A stretch of DNA of 64,000 nt, from assembly GCA_013375495.1 (NCBI GenBank), contig JABXKC010000002.1:62001-126000 (forward strand), read 5' to 3'. Positions 16,805 to 25,999 of this stretch are shown here, piece after piece. The stretch's first letter is position 1. The number at the start of each line of letters is the position of its first letter. The notes under the pieces are model-generated. The model saw only the letters and a program-made list of their open reading frames with translations, was not told the origin of the DNA and did no database searches. Both the position numbers and the translations under genes were made by a program. The stretch is from Promethearchaeota archaeon (GTDB lineage: Archaea > Asgardarchaeota > Lokiarchaeia > Sigynarchaeales > SOKP01).

Positions 16805-17650
16805 TTATTTCATAGCTGGTGAAGCATAACAATAAGAACAATTATGCCTACACCTAAATATACCCGAATACCCTCCAATGTCTTTAGATTTAAAACAACC
16901 ACAACCTTTTCTCTGTCCTGTATCTTTAATTTTTTGAATTTTCTCTCCTAATAATCGCTCAATTTTGTTGGCATCTATACAACGAGCTTGTTTAATTCCC
17001 ATAATATCAATTAAATCAGGTTGACAACAAGCTTCCATTTCTATCTCATATTTCTTGCAGATTCCTAATAGTTTTTTAAGAATTTCCCTTTTTTTGTTTA
17101 AATGAGGATCAATGGGGATGTAACCTCTTTTTTGCATGCGATTATTCACTTTTGCATAGATCGTGGCAAAGGAAAATATCATATCTTTCAATCCAAGGGA
17201 AGAGATGTTTTCTATAATATATTCGAATTTGTCTAGATTACTTCTGATTCTTCTATCATCCCCTTTTTTGTATAAAATGATAGGGTCAAATCGGAAACTA
17301 ATAGCATTTGATCCAAACTCATGGATCAACCAATCTAGCTGATAGAATCTTTCTTCTAAGGAAATATTAAGATTTTGTTCCAATTCAGAAGGCGAATTAA
17401 TCGTAAATTGAAAGTAATGCCCTTTATATGATTTAAAAATTTGCGGTTGATTTTTATATTTCTCTATCCAATTTTTAAAATTCTTGCTCCACCACACCCA
17501 GCACTTTACATCCTCATTTTTAAGTGATACTCTGGAAACTTGCGTTCGATTAAATGGATTTACGACATCTACATAACCCGTTTGAATTCTTTCAATTACC
17601 CAATCCATTAAAAAAGCTGGGATGTCTGTTCTACGCGAACAAGAAATTAT
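16805..17650 (-). CDS. DUF1848 family protein (start codon probably AUA)
   Basis: DUF1848 proteins open with a conserved SRRTDIP block and end with a Cys-rich motif. The Cys-rich end is present (GCGCFKSKDIG, RCRHNCSYCYA near residue 265 of the ATG-based reading). The opening block is also present, but upstream of the first ATG at 17608: the same frame reads SCSRRTDIPAF just before it. The only start-like codons in front of it are ATA at 17650 or ATT/ATA further up, so I extended the gene to 17650. It begins within about 35 bases of the stop of the GlcD-type gene upstream, so they are probably co-transcribed. The biochemical role is unknown; the Cys arrangement suggests an iron-sulfur site. 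Confidence 0.72.
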   Translation of the reverse strand: MISCSRRTDIPAFLMDWVIERIQTGYVDVVNPFNRTQVSRVSLKNEDVKCWVWWSKNFKNWIEKYKNQPQIFKSYKGHYFQFTINSPSELEQNLNISLEERFYQLDWLIHEFGSNAISFRFDPIILYKKGDDRRIRSNLDKFEYIIENISSLGLKDMIFSFATIYAKVNNRMQKRGYIPIDPHLNKKREILKKLLGICKKYEIEMEACCQPDLIDIMGIKQARCIDANKIERLLGEKIQKIKDTGQRKGCGCFKSKDIGGYSGIFRCRHNCSYCYASPAMK

Positions 17651-17682
17651 CGGTGATTGTATAATATTATTGATGCTTAAAA

Positions 17683-19320
17683 TTATTCACCCGTTAAGTA
17701 AGAAATCATCGCTACAACAAATAATTCTTTTTTTAATTTAGTAGATAAATTTTCCTCTTTATCATTACTCATCAATTCATCATTTGAGATTCCTAAATTT
17801 CTGATAAGTAGCTCATCAAATATCTCTAAATGAGGGTTTTTAAATGCTTCACCCTCAATTACCTTTTTTCTTAAAAAACTTCTGAATTTGGACTCCAACC
17901 AGATCTTAAATGGACCAGCGCTGTGTTCGGCCTTATGTTTAATGTCGAACCTCGTTTTAAGATTAAGTATTACATCATAAACAGTTTCGCATACGAGTTT
18001 CATGCTCTCTTTATTTTCTTTGTAAAAATACTCAATAGGAACGGGAAGGCGCATATGTAATAATAATCCTTGTCCTTTCCTAAAATTAATATGACCATAT
18101 CCAAAAATAACTTTATGAAATCCTTTCTTAGTAAATATCTCATTAATCATCTTAATAGTATTAGGTAAGTTTTTTGGTTCGCTTAAAACATCTTCAAATC
18201 CGGGGAATGCTATAAAATCTGATGTAGAGTCTTCTGTTTGGACTAGTAAAGCAAAAGCAGATCGTTCTTGAAGGAAATCTTGGAATTCTTTTTCACTTAA
18301 TATATTCCAGTAACAATGAGCTTTTTCTTTCATAGAATCTATAAATTTATCAACTATATCTACAGTTCCCTTAATCATGACAGCCCATTTAATAGAATTA
18401 TTCTCGGAATTTTGCTCTCCAAGTTTATTAAATTTTCCAGGAAGTTTTAAGTCAGATATCACAAATTCACTGACCAAGGGAAATATTTTTGAATCTAAGA
18501 CAGACTGTAATCCATTAAAAGCATTAGTAATATTAAAACCATAAAGTATAGCTTGCTTTAAATTAGTTTCAGGACTGTATAATTTGAATACTGCGCTCAG
18601 TATCACACCAAAATATCCATTTCCACCAATTATTTTAGAAAAGAGTGGATTATTTTCATCAACTTTAACCATTGTTCCATCTGGTCTCATAATTCGAATA
18701 TTTTCTACCCAATTTTCGACGGAACCTAATTTTCCTGAAGTAATTCCACTTGCGTTTGAGGCTATCAGACCTCCTACTCTTACAGGTAATTTGAGAGAAC
18801 TTGCTGGTTGAACGGGAAAGATTAATTTATTATTGCTCCTTACTATTGTATATTTAATTAAATCTGATATCAGAACATTTTGATTAACTCGGACAGTGTT
18901 ATTTTTGAAATCGTATCGAAAAGGTTCTTCATAGGAGCGAAGATCAGTCATATCAATAATTATACCGTAATTACTGTATCCTCCAGAAAGCCCTGTTTTT
19001 CCTCCAGCAAATGTAATTGGGATACTGAATTTCTGGGAATTCTTTAAGATAACTCGTAATTGACTTTCTAGCTTTGGTCTAAATAGAACATAGGGTCTAA
19101 TATGTAGAAGTGAGGTATCTCTAATAGCACTTGCTTGAATTGGATCTCCGACGAGCATTAAGTACCCCGTTTGGATAGATTGATATTTTGATTTACAGTC
19201 CGATACTTTAGAGGTTTTGATAAAGGTTAGTTTGAAAAATCCATGCTTTTCCATTTCTTCTATAAACTTATCCCAAGGTAAACGATTTTGGAGGTCTTTA
19301 ATTAGAGAAATTTGCTTCAT
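17683..19320 (-). CDS. FAD-linked 2-hydroxyacid dehydrogenase (GlcD / D-lactate dehydrogenase-like)
   Basis: A 545-residue flavoprotein of the FAD-binding type 4 / vanillyl-alcohol oxidase family. The FAD-binding region has PITFAGGKTGLSGGYSNYG and PVRVGGLIASNASGITSGKLG, the two glycine-rich segments contacting FAD, followed by WVENIRIMRPDGTMVKV. The C-terminal cap has GYGHINFRKGQGLLLHMR and a His-rich KHKAEHSAGPFKIW, where the substrate His residues of the glycolate/D-lactate class lie. There is no fused Fe-S domain (no CX2CX2CX3CP), so electrons must pass to a partner. The substrate is probably D-lactate or another 2-hydroxyacid. Confidence 0.83.
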   Translation of the reverse strand: MKQISLIKDLQNRLPWDKFIEEMEKHGFFKLTFIKTSKVSDCKSKYQSIQTGYLMLVGDPIQASAIRDTSLLHIRPYVLFRPKLESQLRVILKNSQKFSIPITFAGGKTGLSGGYSNYGIIIDMTDLRSYEEPFRYDFKNNTVRVNQNVLISDLIKYTIVRSNNKLIFPVQPASSLKLPVRVGGLIASNASGITSGKLGSVENWVENIRIMRPDGTMVKVDENNPLFSKIIGGNGYFGVILSAVFKLYSPETNLKQAILYGFNITNAFNGLQSVLDSKIFPLVSEFVISDLKLPGKFNKLGEQNSENNSIKWAVMIKGTVDIVDKFIDSMKEKAHCYWNILSEKEFQDFLQERSAFALLVQTEDSTSDFIAFPGFEDVLSEPKNLPNTIKMINEIFTKKGFHKVIFGYGHINFRKGQGLLLHMRLPVPIEYFYKENKESMKLVCETVYDVILNLKTRFDIKHKAEHSAGPFKIWLESKFRSFLRKKVIEGEAFKNPHLEIFDELLIRNLGISNDELMSNDKEENLSTKLKKELFVVAMISYLTGE

Positions 19321-19418
19321 AGTAAGTTAAGTCTCTAAATAATACTTCTAATCTTAAATGTTACGATTAAAAAAATTACTAATTTAATTATTTAAATCTT
19401 GTAATATTTAAGGTTAAT

Positions 19419-20444
19419 ATGATTCCTTCAATTGAATGGACTGTTGATAACAAAGTTAAGATGATTGATCAAACACTGCTACCACATAAACTTGAGTTTT
19501 TAGAGTTTGACGATTTCAGAGCCGTGGCAAATTCTATTAAAGTTATGAATATTAGAGGTGCACCTGCTATTGGTGTCGCAGCAGCAATGGGTATGGCGTT
19601 AGCAACATCAGAATACAAAGAACTTACAAAGGAGAACTTCCAAAAAAAAATGGAGGAAGCTGCTGATGTAATACGAAGTACAAGACCTACAGCATCTAAC
19701 CTTTTTTGGGCAGTAAACAGAATTTTGAAGGTTATAAATTCTTTTCCCGACAATCCTTCAAATATTTCTGATCTCGTTATTGAAGAAGCCAAGTTAATGG
19801 CACAAGAAGATGTTAATGTGAATAAAAACATAGGCAAAAATGGCGCTGCTTTGCTGCAAGATGGAGATGTGGTTCTAACACATTGTAACGCTGGCTCTTT
19901 AGCTACTGTTCAATATGGTACGGCTTTAGCGCCAATTAGAGCCGCAATCGAAATGGGTAAGAATATTAGCGTAATCGCAGACGAAACAAGACCAAGATTA
20001 CAAGGGGCAAGGTTAACAGCGTATGAACTTCAATACGATAAAATTCCTGTGAAAGTAATATCAGATACTTCTTCGGGGCTCTTGATGAGGCTTGGAAAAG
20101 TAGATAAAGTAATAGTTGGTACGGACCGAGTTACTTCAGACGCAGTTTTTAATAAAATTGGAACTTACTTAGTTGCTTTAGCTGCGTTTGACAATAAAAT
20201 TCCGTTTTATGTTGCCGCTCCAACATCTACTTTATCGCTTCATGAGACGATTGAGGATGTTACAATAGAGCAAAGGGATAGTGGAGAAGTAGGAAACGTA
20301 CTTGGAAAGGTCCAAATAGTCCCTAACGGTGTTGAATGCTTAAATTACGCGTTCGATATAACCCCCTTTAGATTAGTATCTGGCGTTATTACAGAAGATG
20401 GCGTCTTTACACCAGAAGAATTATTAAAAAAGTATAAAGGTTGA
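19419..20444 (+). CDS. mtnA: S-methyl-5-thioribose-1-phosphate isomerase
   Basis: A 341-residue enzyme of the eIF2B/MtnA family that converts 5-methylthioribose 1-phosphate to the ribulose form in methionine salvage. The signatures MNIRGAPAIGVAAA at 43-56, THCNAGSLAT with catalytic Cys156, DETRPRLQGARLTAYEL and GTDRV with catalytic Asp236 are intact. The archaeal initiation-factor aIF2B and ribose-1,5-bisphosphate isomerase relatives lack the NIRGAPAIG-type N-terminal region, so MtnA is the better call. No other methionine-salvage gene is nearby. The start ATG at 19419 follows an AT-rich leader. Confidence 0.9.
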   Translation: MIPSIEWTVDNKVKMIDQTLLPHKLEFLEFDDFRAVANSIKVMNIRGAPAIGVAAAMGMALATSEYKELTKENFQKKMEEAADVIRSTRPTASNLFWAVNRILKVINSFPDNPSNISDLVIEEAKLMAQEDVNVNKNIGKNGAALLQDGDVVLTHCNAGSLATVQYGTALAPIRAAIEMGKNISVIADETRPRLQGARLTAYELQYDKIPVKVISDTSSGLLMRLGKVDKVIVGTDRVTSDAVFNKIGTYLVALAAFDNKIPFYVAAPTSTLSLHETIEDVTIEQRDSGEVGNVLGKVQIVPNGVECLNYAFDITPFRLVSGVITEDGVFTPEELLKKYKG

Positions 20445-20489
20445 CAATAATTAGACTTAAATAGTAATTTAAAAACTCAGGAGTATAAA

Positions 20490-20741
20490 ATGATGAAGCT
20501 TAGTATAAAACAAAAAGATACCCTCTTTAAGTTATTTATTTTTGGTATAATTGAATTCATCTGCGTTAATGTCTATTTAACAATTTCTGGACTCGCAGGT
20601 CATTTACTTTGGAGTGTTGAACAATTAACTACTACTCCCGAGGGAATGGCCATACAAATACTTAATCTTATCATATTAGTTGATGGAATAGTTTTGTTTG
20701 TTTATTTATTAATCTTTGTCATTTTGTTTTTAACGAGTTAA
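20490..20741 (+). CDS. Small two-helix membrane protein
   Basis: An 83-residue protein with two hydrophobic stretches, residues about 14-42 (LFIFGIIEFICVNVYLTISG and onward) and 55-82 (ILNLIILVDGIVLFVYLLIF), joined by a short polar loop. A CAGGAGTATAAA Shine-Dalgarno lies just ahead of the ATG. The stop overlaps the 3' end of the convergent Dus gene by four bases. No family recognised. Confidence 0.6.
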   Translation: MMKLSIKQKDTLFKLFIFGIIEFICVNVYLTISGLAGHLLWSVEQLTTTPEGMAIQILNLIILVDGIVLFVYLLIFVILFLTS

Positions 20742-21724
20742 TTCAAGGAATTGATTATTTGATCTAATTCTTCTATATTTTTTGTTTTAGAAATTTTAAT
20801 CCTAAGCTCGGTTGAGCCTTGGATGTTTTTGCTTAACCATATTAAATTTCTTCTTAATTCCATAAATTTATATTTTTCAATAGAATAGGGGATCTCGAAA
20901 CTATCATTTAAATATTCCTTAATGCAGCGTTCATACAGTTTAATATGTTCTTTCATTTTCTTTGAATTATTTTCCGTAATGTGTTCTACTCCCTCTTTTA
21001 GATATTGATCAATCTGGTTAAAAATCTCAGGATTCCCCATCGAACCTCTTCCAATCATAATCGCATCAACATTTGTAAATTCTAAAAACTCTCGAGCTAT
21101 TTTAGGGTTGTAAATATTACCATTTCCAACAACGGGAATTCTTATTAATGATTTTATTTTTTTTATTGCCTCTAAGTTAAGTGTAGAGTCGTAAAAAAGA
21201 TCTCTTACTGTCCTCCCATGAACGGTTAGAAAGTGAATGCCTGAATTATTTACGATGTTCACTAATTTATCTATTTCGTTTGGACTATTGAATCCTATTC
21301 TAATCTTTAAGGAAACTGGTCTCGACGAGTATTTTACCGCAATTTCTATTAAATTATTTAATTTTTTTAAATCCTTAAGTAAATATCCTCCTTCTTGCGC
21401 TTTTATAGCTCTTTTAGAAGGGCAGCCGGCGTTTATATCTAGCGCATCGAATTTATAACTTTCAAGAAATTCTATTGAACTCCTTAAGGCATGTGGGTCT
21501 GATCCTATAAGTTGCACACTAATTGGCCTTTCATCCTCAATTTTATGGAGGTCCATTAAAACCGTGTTGGGGCTCTTTTCTATTCTTTTAGTATAAAGCA
21601 TTGGAACGCTTACCAAACCAATCTCTCCAAAATTTCTACAAAATCGCCTAAACGATCCGGTACTTACTTGTAACATAGGTGCTAATATCAAATTATTTGC
21701 TAAAAGAAGCGTTCCTAATTTCAT
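20738..21724 (-). CDS. tRNA-dihydrouridine synthase
   Basis: A 328-residue FMN-dependent Dus enzyme that reduces uridine in the tRNA D-loop. The barrel begins LILAPMLQVSTGSFRRFCR. The catalytic block DINAGCPSKRAIKAQEGGYL contains the Cys that protonates the uracil, and SLKIRIGF, HFLTVHGRT and VVGNGNIYN provide the FMN phosphate and tRNA-facing residues. Length matches the family. The gene is alone on its strand here, convergent with a small membrane protein. Confidence 0.92.
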   Translation of the reverse strand: MKLGTLLLANNLILAPMLQVSTGSFRRFCRNFGEIGLVSVPMLYTKRIEKSPNTVLMDLHKIEDERPISVQLIGSDPHALRSSIEFLESYKFDALDINAGCPSKRAIKAQEGGYLLKDLKKLNNLIEIAVKYSSRPVSLKIRIGFNSPNEIDKLVNIVNNSGIHFLTVHGRTVRDLFYDSTLNLEAIKKIKSLIRIPVVGNGNIYNPKIAREFLEFTNVDAIMIGRGSMGNPEIFNQIDQYLKEGVEHITENNSKKMKEHIKLYERCIKEYLNDSFEIPYSIEKYKFMELRRNLIWLSKNIQGSTELRIKISKTKNIEELDQIINSLN

Positions 21725-21858
21725 TTTGTATAAAAATCTTATTTTTAATATTCTTTACATTCTATAAACAAGAGGTTTTTAAAAAACTTCAATTTATCTT
21801 ATTTAGTCTTTAAATTTCAAATGATTTTTAGTTTACTAAATGAGAGCAATAGTAAAAA

Positions 21859-22362
21859 ATGTCAAAAAATATCAGAGATTATGAATTTCGATCTAACCCG
21901 AAAGAAATTACATATTTAGACGATGAACCTTTAAAATTGGACAAAGATTTTGTTTTTTTTCACAATAAAATTAAATTCAGGAAAGAACTAACCCGATTAC
22001 AATTACTTTTCAAAGAATTTACAAATTATTCGCTTCTTGCTTCTGGAATAAGAGATTCCTATTTAAAAGAGGAATATTCGGAAAAATTTTTCATTGTCAT
22101 ATTTACATCAAATCAGATTATTAAAGATGCCAATCAAATGATAGATCCTCATAAAGATACAAATTTCAAACCAGGGTGTTTTTATCTTGAATCTACACCT
22201 AATTACTTGCTTTTATTGGCTAAAGACATGGAAGGTTTGACATCTGGAATAGATACCTTGGACGATATATTTACTCAAACCTTTGAATTATATATTGAAC
22301 AAAATGATTTAGAAGATTATATCAAAATTAAGCGTTTTAAGCTCTTTAATTGTACTGAATAA
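21859..22362 (+). CDS. Hypothetical protein, 167 aa
   Basis: A soluble protein of 167 residues with no signal peptide, membrane helix or Cys motif. The central part reads KFRKELTRLQLLFKEFTNYSLL and later FFIVIFTSNQIIKDANQMI, suggesting an alpha/beta fold. I do not recognise a family. It sits between the divergent Dus gene and a convergent glycogen phosphorylase gene, so no operon partner helps. Confidence 0.6.
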   Translation: MSKNIRDYEFRSNPKEITYLDDEPLKLDKDFVFFHNKIKFRKELTRLQLLFKEFTNYSLLASGIRDSYLKEEYSEKFFIVIFTSNQIIKDANQMIDPHKDTNFKPGCFYLESTPNYLLLLAKDMEGLTSGIDTLDDIFTQTFELYIEQNDLEDYIKIKRFKLFNCTE

Positions 22363-22404
22363 CTTAATTTCTTTAATTCTTCTCAAAGATAATAAAAAAA
22401 AAGA

Positions 22405-24126
22405 TTAGATAGTAAATTTCCAAGGTTTCTGTTTAGTAAGCTTATATGCTTTTTTCGCATATTCTTTCATCATTCTGTTAGTGTTAAAGTAAGCTGCTAG
22501 AGCGATCGCATTTTTGCTTTTGAACAGCCATTCGTCGTGGTTTAAGTAAGTTGGTATAATTTTGTTTTCTAAAATATCATAAAGTAAATCTGAGTCAACT
22601 TTCGAATCATTTGAAACTCCAACATCATCAGGATTTGAATCGTTAGGGCCAATCGCCCATCCCGCAATGGAATTCATGCGATATCCTTCCAACCACCACC
22701 CATCTTGAACGCTAAAATTTAAAACGCCATTGAGAGCTGCTTTCATTCCGCTGGTGCCGCTAGCCTCGCGATATCTTTCTGGCGTATTGAGCCAAACATC
22801 GCAACCAGATACCATCATATGAGACAAATCCATGTTATAATTTTCCATCATAACAACTTTAACACCGTAATTATCGTAAAGATATTCGCCCTTTTCATAG
22901 ATTTCTTTAATATAATCTTTTCCCATTTTATCATCAGGATGTGCTTTCCCCGCGAATATAAATTGAATTTTACCTTTACAAATTTTACCTAGTCTCTCTA
23001 CATCCTCAAATAATAAGGTTGCTCTTTTATAAGTTGCAAAACGCCTTGCAAAACCGATTGTAATTAATTCTTCGTCTAAAAGGTTCCAACTATGACCTTT
23101 TTGATAACTAATTAAATTGAATTTGTTTTCGATATGTGCATCAAAAATATCTAAATCATCTAGCTCTATCGCGTTTTGCAGAATTGAAGGATGCGCTTTC
23201 CAATTGGGCCATTTTTTATCAAAAATTTGGCGAAATGGTTCGCTAACCCAAAACCCTAGATGAATACCGTTCGTAATAGAATCAACTTCATATTGGGGGA
23301 ACATAGCTTTTGAAATTTCACCATGCTTTTTAGCGACTGCATTTCTATATCTAGAAACTCCCATACCTAAATAGGTCATATTGAATTGGCCATTATCTTC
23401 AGCAATTTTTCGAATTTTAGGAGGCATTCTATCTCCAAATACTTTAGTAACTAACTCTTGGTCAAATCGATCGTGTCCTGCCGGAACTGGTGTATGTGTT
23501 GTAAATACAACATTCTCCTTAATTTTAGCTAGATCGCCTCCTAACATATTATAAAGTTCCACAATTGAAAAAGAGCCGTGTCCTTCGTTGAGATGATAAG
23601 TCTGTATATTATTATAACCTAAAGATTTTAATAGCTTTACACCACCTATCCCTAGTATCATTTCTTGAACAATTCTATTCCATCGAGATGTAGAATCGTA
23701 AAGAGAACCGGTCATGTTTTTCATCCATTCCTCATTACCCTCTACATCCGTAGTTAATAGATATATAGGGAGAATATGACCTGATTGACCAATGACTCTG
23801 TATAGCCAAGCAGAAACTAAAACTTCTTTATCTTCTATTTTTATCTTTATAGGTTTTTCGACTTTCTCAAATTCGTAAAAAAAGTTCCACTCAATTTCCT
23901 TTTCTTTCTGTTCTCCATGTTCGTTAAAAAACTGATAAAAATAACCAGAACTGTAACACAAACATATTCCTACCATGGGAAGTTCTAAATCAGCAGCAGA
24001 TCTAACTGTATCACCAGATAAGACTCCTAAACCGCCACTGTAAGTTGGGATATTTGAATCCACAGCAATTTCCATAGAAATATAAGCAACTTGAGTGCTA
24101 TCTTTCAAATCTTTATTAATTTCCAT
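22405..24126 (-). CDS. Alpha-glucan (glycogen/maltodextrin) phosphorylase
   Basis: A 573-residue GT35 enzyme, the short form seen in archaea and some bacteria, which releases glucose 1-phosphate from alpha-1,4-glucans. It opens YISMEIAVDSNIPTYSGGLG, the standard short-form start. Later come the sugar-binding RRFATYKRATLLFEDVERLG segment and EASGTSGMKAALNGVLNFSV, whose Lys would carry the pyridoxal phosphate cofactor. Together with phosphoglycerate kinase in this window it fits use of stored glucan through glycolysis. The short form lacks the N-terminal regulatory region of animal phosphorylases. Confidence 0.9.
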   Translation of the reverse strand: MEINKDLKDSTQVAYISMEIAVDSNIPTYSGGLGVLSGDTVRSAADLELPMVGICLCYSSGYFYQFFNEHGEQKEKEIEWNFFYEFEKVEKPIKIKIEDKEVLVSAWLYRVIGQSGHILPIYLLTTDVEGNEEWMKNMTGSLYDSTSRWNRIVQEMILGIGGVKLLKSLGYNNIQTYHLNEGHGSFSIVELYNMLGGDLAKIKENVVFTTHTPVPAGHDRFDQELVTKVFGDRMPPKIRKIAEDNGQFNMTYLGMGVSRYRNAVAKKHGEISKAMFPQYEVDSITNGIHLGFWVSEPFRQIFDKKWPNWKAHPSILQNAIELDDLDIFDAHIENKFNLISYQKGHSWNLLDEELITIGFARRFATYKRATLLFEDVERLGKICKGKIQFIFAGKAHPDDKMGKDYIKEIYEKGEYLYDNYGVKVVMMENYNMDLSHMMVSGCDVWLNTPERYREASGTSGMKAALNGVLNFSVQDGWWLEGYRMNSIAGWAIGPNDSNPDDVGVSNDSKVDSDLLYDILENKIIPTYLNHDEWLFKSKNAIALAAYFNTNRMMKEYAKKAYKLTKQKPWKFTI

Positions 24127-24281
24127 TGCATAACACTTGATTCGTTGGTTTTTAACTTAATGTAAGCATAAAATAATTTAGTACTATATACATTATTTTT
24201 AAAACGCATGCTATAAATTCTTATGTTAAAATGAATGATATTAAACCTTTCTGTTATTCATATATTATTGTTTAATTAAAC

Positions 24282-24653
24282 CTAATCGTCATCAAGTTTT
24301 AGATCAGGTTTTTCTAGTTTAACTCTATTAGCAATTCCGTAAGTATCCAAACTTTTGATATCTAATTCATCCAATCTCTTAATTAATTCCTTACTTTCAA
24401 AACTAGGAATTGTATTGATAAGGTTCGGTGTTGGTAGTGGATTAATAAGATTTGGTTGTAATGATTTATTGGTTTTTGTTAAATAATCTTCAGTTTGTTT
24501 TTTGTTAGAAAGGTGTTTTCTAAAAAAAGGGTTTCCAGGCCTTAGGTCCTCACTCTTAGTCGTTTTGTCATGGATTGGGGTTCTAGGGACTGTTGATCTT
24601 GTCATTCGGCAAATAGGGCAGTTGTTATTATCAAGACCGTGCATACAACGCAA
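24282..24653 (-). CDS. Small putative zinc-binding protein with a long disordered tail
   Basis: A 123-residue protein with an N-terminal CxHx4CxxC knuckle (Cys3, His5, Cys10, Cys13) that could bind one zinc, followed by a Thr/Pro/Asn-rich low-complexity stretch and a short helical C-terminus ending in acidic residues. I cannot assign a function. The disordered middle suggests an adaptor-like protein. It is divergent from the SIS-domain gene. Confidence 0.55.
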   Translation of the reverse strand: MRCMHGLDNNNCPICRMTRSTVPRTPIHDKTTKSEDLRPGNPFFRKHLSNKKQTEDYLTKTNKSLQPNLINPLPTPNLINTIPSFESKELIKRLDELDIKSLDTYGIANRVKLEKPDLKLDDD

Positions 24654-24755
24654 AATTTATCACTTTAATATAAATTCAATTCTGAATTGGTTAAATTAAT
24701 TTTATCTTATATTTTTTTTTATTATTAAATATGAATAATTTTTTAGGGGATTAAA

Positions 24756-25877
24756 ATGAACGATTATTTTCTTAAAGAAATTAAATCTCAACCTCAAGCA
24801 TTAAGGGAAACATTTGATTATATTCTTGGAGAAGGAAAACCTCAATTTTTAAAATTAAGAGACTTTATAAAAAAGGGAGGTATTACCAAACTTATTTTTA
24901 CTGGAATGGGCTCAAGTTTTATTAGTTCATATCTACCATATTATATCTTAAACCAATATGGCATAGCTGTCGAAATGAGAGAAGCTGGAGAATTTCTTTT
25001 TAACACTTTTCCAAAAATAAAACAAAACTGCTTTAAAGATACAGGTATTATAATCATATCGCAATCAGGGGAATCTGGCGAAATTAGAGAATTATTAAGG
25101 GAAATTAATACTATCCCGATTGAAGATAAACCATTAACAATTGGAATGACAAATAATGCTGATAGTTATCTAGCTTATATGACAGAGTTGCAAATTTACA
25201 TGAATTTTGACAAAGAAGTTTCAGTTACGTCAAAAAGCTATGTATGTACTTTATTATTGCTTTACATTATGGCGAAAACTATTATTGGTGAATTTTTTAC
25301 AAACGAAGCCGAAAATCAGAGAGTAGAAGATTTATTGTTTGAAATCGAAGGTCTCCTAAAAGATCAAAAGCAAATCAATAAACTATGGAAGGAAATTCTG
25401 ACCCCCTTCGGAAATAAGATAAATTTTCTGGAAATTCTTTCGAGAGGTTCTTCTCTAACAACAGCACATCAAGCAGCTTTAAATTTTAAAGAAATCGTTA
25501 AGTCCTACTCGGAGGCAAGTTCTATATCTACTTTCAGACATGGAGGGATAGAATGCTTAAAAGATACGACAAGTCTTATAATTCTATCTTCCGCTAAAGA
25601 AAATCTTGAGTTAGATATTCCATTTATTGATAATTTAGTGAATAAGTGGACTTTTGGGAAAATTTTGCATATTACTAATCAAGATTTTGAAGAAGAGTTA
25701 AACAAATTGCACGACAATCCAAAGATCGTCACTTACAAGCATAAAATAAAAGATCCTTATTTAGCTTCGATTATGGAAATCATTATCCTTCAATTAGTAT
25801 TTTATAAGATGGCAGAAAAAAAAGGAATTGAACCAGGAGCATTTCTATATTCACAGAAAATAACAAATGATATATAA
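24756..25877 (+). CDS. Sugar isomerase (SIS) domain protein, GlmS C-terminal-like
   Basis: A 373-residue protein with two SIS domains, as in the isomerase half of glucosamine-6-phosphate synthase and AgaS-type deaminases. The first domain has LIFTGMGSSFISSYLPYYIL and IIISQSGESGEIRELLRE, which bind the sugar phosphate; the second has EILSRGSSLTTAHQAALNFKE and the His-bearing STFRHGGIECL. The glutaminase half of GlmS is absent. A good Shine-Dalgarno (AGGGGATTAAA) precedes the ATG. It is followed by a sugar nucleotidyltransferase, suggesting a joint role in making an activated amino sugar. Confidence 0.8.
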   Translation: MNDYFLKEIKSQPQALRETFDYILGEGKPQFLKLRDFIKKGGITKLIFTGMGSSFISSYLPYYILNQYGIAVEMREAGEFLFNTFPKIKQNCFKDTGIIIISQSGESGEIRELLREINTIPIEDKPLTIGMTNNADSYLAYMTELQIYMNFDKEVSVTSKSYVCTLLLLYIMAKTIIGEFFTNEAENQRVEDLLFEIEGLLKDQKQINKLWKEILTPFGNKINFLEILSRGSSLTTAHQAALNFKEIVKSYSEASSISTFRHGGIECLKDTTSLIILSSAKENLELDIPFIDNLVNKWTFGKILHITNQDFEEELNKLHDNPKIVTYKHKIKDPYLASIMEIIILQLVFYKMAEKKGIEPGAFLYSQKITNDI

Positions 25878-25999
25878 TTATATTTAGATTTTAACCAGAA
25901 TTCTTAAATCGTATTACATTATTCTAATAAAATAGTATTTAAAAAAAAACTTTCTATTTATTGCATACAATCCCATTAAAATGGAAACATGATATAAAA

